Assembly (NCBI GenBank): GCA_947258465.1
Contig: CAMYIQ010000266.1
Coordinates: 1-19,709, forward strand
Source: an uncultured Erythrobacter sp.
GTDB taxonomy: Bacteria > Pseudomonadota > Alphaproteobacteria > Sphingomonadales > Sphingomonadaceae
DNA: 19,709 nt
Direction of reading: 5' to 3'
Positions 14,343 to 19,709 of this stretch are shown in pieces; the stretch's first letter is position 1, and each line of letters begins with the position of its first letter. A program made the translations under genes and the position numbers. A model generated the notes under the pieces. That model did no database searches. It was not told the origin of the DNA and saw only the letters and a list, made by a program, of their open reading frames with translations.

Positions 14343-14978
14343 ATGGCCCGACGCATCATCATCGCCGATGACCACCCGCTGTTCCGCACGGCATTGACTC
14401 ATGCGGTGACAAAGGTCTGGCCCGATGCGGTGATCGTGGAAGCTTCGAGCGCGGGCGAGGCGAGGTGCGAAGTCGAAGCCGGGGCCGAGGCGCTGTTGCT
14501 CGATCTGCATATGGAAGATTCCAACGGGCTCACCGCCCTGATGGATTTTCGGCAGGACTTCCCCGCCTTGCCGGTGGCGATCATTTCGGCGAGCGAGGAA
14601 CCGCGCGTCTATGCGGCGGCCAGTCAGCTCGGCGCAGCCGCGTTCATTCCCAAGTCGGCCAGCCTGGATCGAATGCGCGAAGCGCTCGCCTGTGTCCGCG
14701 AGGGCGATCCGTGGTTCCCGCCGACCGATACCGAACCCGATGCCGATCTCGCCAGAATCGCCAGCCTTACTCCGGCACAGAGGCGTATTCTCAGCCAGTT
14801 GAACGAAGGGCTGCTGAACAAGCAGATCGCGTATGAGCTCGATATCAGCGAAGCGACGGTCAAGGCGCATATCACTGCCATTCTTCGCAAGCTCGGCGTG
14901 GTGAACCGTACCCAGGCGGTGCTGATGGCGGCCAAGCTGGACGTCGATCAGGAAATAGCGGACCCGACATCACGCTGA
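14343..14978 (+). CDS. crbR: NarL/FixJ-family response regulator, CrbR-like
   Basis: A 211-residue regulator with a receiver domain (residues about 1-120) and a LuxR-type helix-turn-helix (about 140-200). Visible receiver residues are the acidic pair in IIIADDHPLFRTAL (Asp9-Asp10), phosphoacceptor Asp54 in LLLDLHM, and the conserved Lys in AAFIPKSAS. The output domain shows LTPAQRRILSQLNEGLLNKQ followed by IAYELDISEATVKAHI, standard for the class. It begins 4 bases after the acs stop, with no good ribosome binding site, suggesting translation coupled to acs. Its 3' end overlaps the convergent sensor kinase gene by 31 bp. In Vibrio and Pseudomonas a regulator of this type, CrbR, activates acs in response to the kinase CrbS. 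The gene name rests on that context and could be checked by phylogeny. Confidence 0.9.
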   Translation: MARRIIIADDHPLFRTALTHAVTKVWPDAVIVEASSAGEARCEVEAGAEALLLDLHMEDSNGLTALMDFRQDFPALPVAIISASEEPRVYAAASQLGAAAFIPKSASLDRMREALACVREGDPWFPPTDTEPDADLARIASLTPAQRRILSQLNEGLLNKQIAYELDISEATVKAHITAILRKLGVVNRTQAVLMAAKLDVDQEIADPTSR

Positions 14979-17900
14979 CCGGTGGTCGCACCGCGTGCCA
15001 CGCAATCGGAAATCAGCGCGCGCAAGGCGGCGGGTGAGGACGGTTTGAGCAGGCGATTGGCCCCCATGCGCTCTGCCGCCTGCCCCGTCTCGTCGCTCGC
15101 CTCGGCGGTCAGCAGGATGGCCGGGGGGCGCGCTTTCCAAACCCTGCACAAGTCTTCGAACACGCCATCGCCGCGATCGCGGCCATCGAGGCGGAAATCC
15201 ATGATGACAACGTCGGGCGCGGTGGGCGCAACCGCCAGCGCCTCCTGCTTGCCCGATGCGCAGAGGACCCGAAGGCCCCATTTGCCGAGCAATGCAGCGG
15301 TCGCGTCGAGCGCGGAAGGGTCGTTATCGACGACGAGGACATTCGCGTCGAGCAAAGTCGATGCCCGGCGCATGCGTTCCGGCGCCGCGCGGGCACCTCT
15401 ACGCAAAACGGGCAATCGCACGGCGAACCGGCTGCCCGACCCCTCGACCGAACGGGTGACAACCTCGACCCGGAGCAGCGATGCGATACGCCTTACGATG
15501 GCCAGGCCCAAACCCAGGCCTTCCCGATCGCCGGACTCTCCCCGCTCGAATTCGTCGAACAGGCGCTCTACATCTTCGTCCGCAATGCCCGGCCCGGTGT
15601 CGTAGACGCAAAGCTCGACCTCGTCGCCGGAAGGCCGCACACCCAGAAGGACCCCCCCCCGGCGCGTGTAGCGTATGGCATTGCTGGTGAGATTGCGGAC
15701 CACGCTCGTCAGCAGACCGCGATCGGTCGTCACCCAGGCACTGGTATGGACACGCCGCAGATCGAGGCCCTTGTCGCGTGCCTGGAGGGCGAATTCGCGT
15801 TCCATTTCATCGAGAATGTCATTGAGCGCCACGGGTTCGGGCCGCGGCTCGATACCGCCTCCATCGAGCTTCGAAATATCCAGCAAGGTGCGAATGACGC
15901 GATCGGCGGAACTGATCGAGCCGTCGAGGTCCCGCACCAGCCGGACGAGCTGATCGCGCCCGCGCACCTCTTCACCCAGCGCGGATGCGAACAGACGTGC
16001 GGCGTTGAGTGGCTGGATCAGGTCGTGGCTGGCCGCCGCAAGGAAGCGGGTCTTGGAGCGTGTCGCTGCTTCCAGGGCGGCGTTCGCTTCGCTCAACTGG
16101 CGCGTCCGGTCCGCCACTTTTTGTTCCAGCGCCTGTTCGGCCCTGCGATCGGCCGTGACATCGCTGTAACTGGTCACATACCCGCCGCCCGGTGCCGGAT
16201 TGCCGACAATGCGCATGATCCGCCCGTCGGGTTGCTCCCGCTCGAGACGGTGCTGGCGGCCTGCGCGCATATGGTCGAGCCGCCGGGCGACCTGCTCCTC
16301 GATCTCCTCTTCGGGCATTCCGCTCTGCTGGAGATTATATCGAATGAGGTCGGCAATAGATGTGCCGACGCTGGCCAGATGATCGGGCAAGGCGAACATT
16401 TCCTGATACCGGCTGTTCCAGGCGACCAGCTTCATTTCCGCATCGACCAGCGCCACCCCCTGATCGATGTTCTCGATCGCCAGTCGCAGCAAATCGCCGC
16501 TGAAGGTCAGGCGGCGGTTCGTTTCGTCGAACATCGCTACGACCTGTTCGAGCGGCACGGGGTCGCCTTGCGACCAACTGGTGATCAACATGCGGGCCGA
16601 AGAGCTGCCGACCACACCGGCGATGAGCCGTTCGGCCATGCTCAAGATTTCCGGGCTCGCCGGATCGCTGTCGCGCAGACCATTGCCCATGGCCTCGAGC
16701 GAAGCCCGCGCGCGTCTCCTCCCGACGAATTGGGCCAGCAGCAAGCGGATATCGGCAATCCGCTTGGCGGTTGTGAAGGCGGGACGCCCACCTGGCGCGG
16801 CTGCGCCGACGAAAGCTGCGGCCTGTGCCGCATCGACCAGCGTTTCGCGTCCGACGGCAGAGCCGAACCAGAAGGCCGCGACATTCGCCCCAAGGCTGAG
16901 GATAACGCCCGACACCAACATATCTGGGTGGATCGAGAAGATAGGAGCCTGACCGGTCGCCGCAGGGTAGATCAGCAGCACCAGCCAGCAGGCGAAACCC
17001 GCCGCGAGACCGGAAACCATGCCGACCTTGTTGCCATGGCGGTTGGTCATGCCGATCACCAGCCCGGGGGCGAACTGCGCCGTGGCGGCAAAGGCCAGCG
17101 TGCCAAGGCCGGCCAGATTGGCCGCTGCTCCGAACCCCAGATAGAAGAGATAGGCGAAGAACAGAAGGCCGGCAATGACCAGGCGCCGGACCATGAGCAG
17201 TCGTGCAGCAAGACGAGTGCGATCGCCGCTGCCGGTCAGTTCGCGCCTGAACAGCAGCGGCGAAATCAGATCGTTGGTGATCATGGTCGACAGGGCGACG
17301 CTGGCAACGACGATCATTCCGGTGGAAGCGGAAAAGCCGCCGATGAACACCAGCAGCGCAAGGGCATCGCTGCCACCGGCAAGCGGCAGAGCCATCACGA
17401 TCATGTCCGCATTGGTCGATTCCGGCAGGATCGAAAGTCCGGCCAGTACGATCGGCACGATGACCAGCGATGTGACGACCAGATAGGCCGGAAACAGCCA
17501 GCGCATGGTCGGGGTCGCCCGATCGGTCTGCGCCTCGACGAATGCCATGTGAAACTGGCGCGGAAGGCATAAGGCAGCGCATGCCGACGTAAGGGTAAGG
17601 ATCGCAAACCGGGCATCAAGCTGCAAGGCGGAGAACGGCGACACCGCCTGCGTTAAGCCTTGCGGCGCGCCCATGAGCAAAACCAGCGCAAAGGCGGCAA
17701 GCGCCACCAGGGCGACGAGCTTCACTATCGATTCGACCGCGATGGTTATCACGAGACCGCTATTGTCACCCGACCGGTCGCCGCGACGCGAACCGAACAG
17801 GATCGCGAACAGCGCCATGCTGCCCGCCACAAGAAGAACCAGCTCGTCGGTCGTAACGCTGGCCTCCAGGCCCGGATCGAGAGCGAGCAGAGAGCTGCCG

Positions 17901-18319
17901 ACCGATTGGAGCTGGAGCGCCATATAGGGCAGCGAACCTACCGTGGCGATCAGGCTCACAAGCGCGGCGACCACGGCGCTCTTGCCGTAGCGGGCAGACA
18001 GAAAATCGGCGATCGAGGTGGAATGCTGCGCCTTGGCCTGCGCCAGGATACGGCGCACCAGGCCGAACCCCAGCGTGAACACCAGAATCGGCCCCAGATA
18101 GATCGAAAGATAGTGCCAGCCGGCAGTTGCCGCAGTGCCCACGCCGCCGAAGAAGGTCCAACTGGTGCAATAGACCGCAAGGCTCAGCCCATAGACCCAG
18201 TCGCGCTGGCGTGGCGGCAGCGTCCTGCCCGCATCGGCTGCGCGGTCCTGGCGCGCGGCCAGCCAGAACAGGCCCGCAAGATATAGCGTCGCGGCAGCGA
18301 TCGCCGTCCCGAACAGCAT
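14948..18319 (-). CDS. crbS: Hybrid sensor kinase with Na+/solute symporter domain, CrbS-like
   Basis: A 1123-residue membrane sensor. Residues about 1-490 form a sodium:solute symporter (SSF) domain with some 13 hydrophobic segments; about 510-610 is a linker matching the STAC region of such kinases; about 615-725 is a PAS domain (NIDQGVALVDAEMKLVAWN). A coiled segment leads to the kinase core: H-box FLAAASHDLIQPLNAARLF with His765, N-box VVRNLTSNAIRYT, G-boxes DTGPGIADEDV and GLGLGLAIVRRI. A C-terminal receiver has VVDND, phosphoacceptor Asp1041 (VIMDFRLDG) and LLKP. CbrA lacks the receiver, so this is the CrbS type. I prefer the ATG at 18319 (GGGAGG upstream; starts at the first helix) to an in-frame TTG at 18364. 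A run of nine G lies in the ATPase domain. Partner is the CrbR-like regulator; acs is the likely target. Confidence 0.93.
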   Translation of the reverse strand: MLFGTAIAAATLYLAGLFWLAARQDRAADAGRTLPPRQRDWVYGLSLAVYCTSWTFFGGVGTAATAGWHYLSIYLGPILVFTLGFGLVRRILAQAKAQHSTSIADFLSARYGKSAVVAALVSLIATVGSLPYMALQLQSVGSSLLALDPGLEASVTTDELVLLVAGSMALFAILFGSRRGDRSGDNSGLVITIAVESIVKLVALVALAAFALVLLMGAPQGLTQAVSPFSALQLDARFAILTLTSACAALCLPRQFHMAFVEAQTDRATPTMRWLFPAYLVVTSLVIVPIVLAGLSILPESTNADMIVMALPLAGGSDALALLVFIGGFSASTGMIVVASVALSTMITNDLISPLLFRRELTGSGDRTRLAARLLMVRRLVIAGLLFFAYLFYLGFGAAANLAGLGTLAFAATAQFAPGLVIGMTNRHGNKVGMVSGLAAGFACWLVLLIYPAATGQAPIFSIHPDMLVSGVILSLGANVAAFWFGSAVGRETLVDAAQAAAFVGAAAPGGRPAFTTAKRIADIRLLLAQFVGRRRARASLEAMGNGLRDSDPASPEILSMAERLIAGVVGSSSARMLITSWSQGDPVPLEQVVAMFDETNRRLTFSGDLLRLAIENIDQGVALVDAEMKLVAWNSRYQEMFALPDHLASVGTSIADLIRYNLQQSGMPEEEIEEQVARRLDHMRAGRQHRLEREQPDGRIMRIVGNPAPGGGYVTSYSDVTADRRAEQALEQKVADRTRQLSEANAALEAATRSKTRFLAAASHDLIQPLNAARLFASALGEEVRGRDQLVRLVRDLDGSISSADRVIRTLLDISKLDGGGIEPRPEPVALNDILDEMEREFALQARDKGLDLRRVHTSAWVTTDRGLLTSVVRNLTSNAIRYTRRGGVLLGVRPSGDEVELCVYDTGPGIADEDVERLFDEFERGESGDREGLGLGLAIVRRIASLLRVEVVTRSVEGSGSRFAVRLPVLRRGARAAPERMRRASTLLDANVLVVDNDPSALDATAALLGKWGLRVLCASGKQEALAVAPTAPDVVIMDFRLDGRDRGDGVFEDLCRVWKARPPAILLTAEASDETGQAAERMGANRLLKPSSPAALRALISDCVARGATTGQRDVGSAIS
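15652..15660 (-). repeat. Nine-base G homopolymer inside crbS
   Basis: Nine consecutive C on the plus strand read as G9 in the coding strand and encode the Gly pair of RRGGVLLG, between the N-box and the first G-box of the kinase ATPase domain (residues 887-889 region). A one-base slip would remove the G-boxes and the receiver domain. It is the longest mononucleotide run I noticed in the window. Confidence 0.95.
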
Positions 18320-18372
18320 GGCCGATTGCCCTCCCGCAGACAGACTATCCCAGTCGCCGCGCAATGCAAGGA

Positions 18373-18402
18373 AGGGGGCGGCACCGTGAAGCGCCGCCCC
18401 CT
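18373..18402 (-). terminator. Hairpin after the symporter gene, probable intrinsic terminator or attenuator
   Basis: AGGGGGCGGC (18373-18382) and GCCGCCCCCT (18393-18402) form a perfect 10-bp, GC-rich stem with a 10-base loop. Read from the minus strand, it begins 20 bases after the symporter stop codon and is followed by a short pyrimidine stretch (TTCCTTG). That is a fair but not ideal intrinsic terminator. It lies between the symporter gene and crbS on the same strand, so the two may be separate transcripts, or crbS may receive only read-through. Confidence 0.65.
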
Positions 18403-18422
18403 CCTTTCACCCAGGCCCGAGC

Positions 18423-19709
18423 CTAGTGCGCGTGGGCATCACCCGCGCCGCGCGGCACGCGGATCGAATCCACCAGTTTGCGGATTTCCATCGGCGGGCT
18501 CGCCGTCACCTTCGACACCGCGATCGCGACGGCGAAGTTGAGCACCATGCCGACCACACCGATCCCTTCGGGCGATACGCCGAAGAGCCAGTTCTCCGCC
18601 ACATTCGCCGCCGGGTTCGCCAGCTTGAAGTAGACGATGTAGCCGAAGGTGAAGGCCAGGCCCGTCACCATGCCCGCAATCGCCCCTTCCTTGTTCATGG
18701 ATTTCGAGAAGATGCCCATGAAGATGGCCGGGAACAGGCTGGCCGCAGCCAGGCCGAAAGCGAAGGCGACCACCTGCGCGACCCATCCGGGCGGATAGAT
18801 GCCGAGATAGCCCGCGACCACGATCGCCGCCGTCGCCGCGACACGCGCCGCCAGCAACTCGCCCTTCTCCGAAATGTTCGGCTTGAAGGTCGATTTGAGC
18901 AGATCGTGACTGACCGAGCTGGAAATCACCAGCAGCAGTCCTGCCGCCGTGGACAAAGCCGCCGCAAGGCCGCCCGCTGCCACCAGCGCGATCACCCAGC
19001 CCGGCAGATTGCCGATTTCCGGATTGGCCAGCACCATGATGTCACGATCGACATAGACCTCGTTTTCGCTGGTCATGTCGGGTTCGTTATTGAGCGCGCG
19101 CTGACCCGCAGCCGCCGTCGTTTCGGCATAGCTGGGGGCACCGATGATCGAATCTCCGCTGCGATACTGCATCACACCGTCTTCGTTCTTGTCGTAGAAA
19201 GCGATCAGATCGTTGCGTTCCCAGTTCTTGAACCAGCCGGGCGCCTCGGAATAGCTCGTCTCGTTCACCGTATCGATGAAGTTGAGGCGGGCGAAGGCAC
19301 CGACGGCCGGAGCGGTGGTGTAAAGCAGCGCGATGAACACGAGCGCCCAACCGGCCGACTTGCGGGCGTCGGATGCCTTGGGCACGGTGAAGAACCGCAC
19401 GATGACATGCGGCAGCCCCGCCGTGCCGACCATCAGCGCCAGCGTGATGCAGAACACATCGATCATGCTCTTCGACCCGTCGGTATATTGCCCGAAGCCC
19501 AGATCGGTGAGCACCAGATTGAGTTTCTGCAACACATACAGACCGGAGCCATCGTTCACCGTGGAACCGAGGCCGATCTGCGGGATGGGATTGCCCGTGA
19601 TCATGAAGCTCAGGAAGAAGGCCGGAACCATATAGGCAAAGATCAGGACGCAATATTGCGCGACCTGCGTGTAGGTGATGCCCTTCATCCCGCCGAGCAC
19701 GGCATAGAC
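18423..19709 (-). CDS. Sodium:solute symporter (ActP-like, VC_2705-type), C-terminal part
   Basis: The frame is open to the right edge, so the N-terminus is missing; 428 residues are visible, starting VYAVLGGMKGITYTQVAQY. It is an SSF-family inner-membrane transporter with repeated hydrophobic helices and the conserved GGLAAALSTAAGLLLVISSSVSHDLLK stretch split over two motifs (GGLAAALSTAAGLLL and ISSSVSHDLLK). A large hydrophilic insert (about 145-215, including NWERNDLIAFYDKNEDG) between membrane segments and the C-terminus SIRVPRGAGDAHAH mark the large-subunit subfamily that usually pairs with a small DUF4212 subunit, which may lie beyond the edge. It stands upstream of crbS and near acs, so acetate or another short organic acid is the likely substrate by context. 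Expected full length is roughly 550-600 residues. Confidence 0.92.
   Translation of the reverse strand, partial: VYAVLGGMKGITYTQVAQYCVLIFAYMVPAFFLSFMITGNPIPQIGLGSTVNDGSGLYVLQKLNLVLTDLGFGQYTDGSKSMIDVFCITLALMVGTAGLPHVIVRFFTVPKASDARKSAGWALVFIALLYTTAPAVGAFARLNFIDTVNETSYSEAPGWFKNWERNDLIAFYDKNEDGVMQYRSGDSIIGAPSYAETTAAAGQRALNNEPDMTSENEVYVDRDIMVLANPEIGNLPGWVIALVAAGGLAAALSTAAGLLLVISSSVSHDLLKSTFKPNISEKGELLAARVAATAAIVVAGYLGIYPPGWVAQVVAFAFGLAAASLFPAIFMGIFSKSMNKEGAIAGMVTGLAFTFGYIVYFKLANPAANVAENWLFGVSPEGIGVVGMVLNFAVAIAVSKVTASPPMEIRKLVDSIRVPRGAGDAHAH

Noticed and set aside
15746..17572. Plus-strand open frame of 608 codons opposite the sensor kinase
   Set aside because: Same reason: the opposite strand carries SSF, PAS and kinase motifs, while this translation is featureless.

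Overview
This GC-rich window looks chromosomal and probably comes from an alphaproteobacterium of the Sphingomonadales (Erythrobacteraceae-like). That is an inference from protein character, a DcaP-type porin and the gene mix; no rRNA or other marker gene is present. I see no insertion sequence, phage gene, tRNA, rRNA or CRISPR array. Coding density is very high and no gene-free stretch reaches 300 bases.

Layout. (1) 1-1534, plus strand: the 3' end of a glycoside hydrolase family 3 gene, then a DUF1499 membrane protein. (2) 1524-8218, minus strand: a tightly spaced co-directional block that reads, in transcription order, OxyR-like LysR regulator, SelD-N-terminal-type flavoprotein, a fusion of a VTT (TVP38/TMEM64) membrane domain with a MerA-like flavin disulfide reductase, DoxX-like membrane protein, CNT nucleoside transporter, and CDP-alcohol phosphatidyltransferase. 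(3) 8321-10817, plus strand: a small DUF465 (YdcH-like) protein, a strong stem-loop, then nhaA (Na+/H+ antiporter) overlapping a terC/alx-like gene by 8 bp. (4) 10875-19709: an acetate-use locus. A DcaP-like porin (minus) diverges from acs (acetyl-CoA synthetase, plus), and acs is followed 4 bp later by a NarL/FixJ response regulator. Facing it is a hybrid SSF-PAS-histidine kinase-REC protein, preceded on the same strand by a sodium:solute symporter that runs off the right edge.

How the parts fit. Region 4 matches the known CrbS/CrbR 'acetate switch' of Vibrio and Pseudomonas, in which a transporter-like sensor kinase and a LuxR-type regulator switch on acs. Here sensor, regulator, target enzyme, inner-membrane symporter and a candidate outer-membrane pore are adjacent. 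The regulator appears co-transcribed with acs, which would give positive feedback, and the acs/porin intergenic region holds two overlapping dyads suitable for a LuxR-type regulator. Region 3 pairs two functions linked to cation and pH homeostasis. Region 2 is the least understood part: two flavoproteins, a lipid-scramblase-like domain, DoxX and a phospholipid-synthesis-type enzyme lie together behind an OxyR-like regulator that lacks the peroxidatic cysteine. It is the best candidate here for an undescribed membrane redox/lipid system, but its function is speculative.
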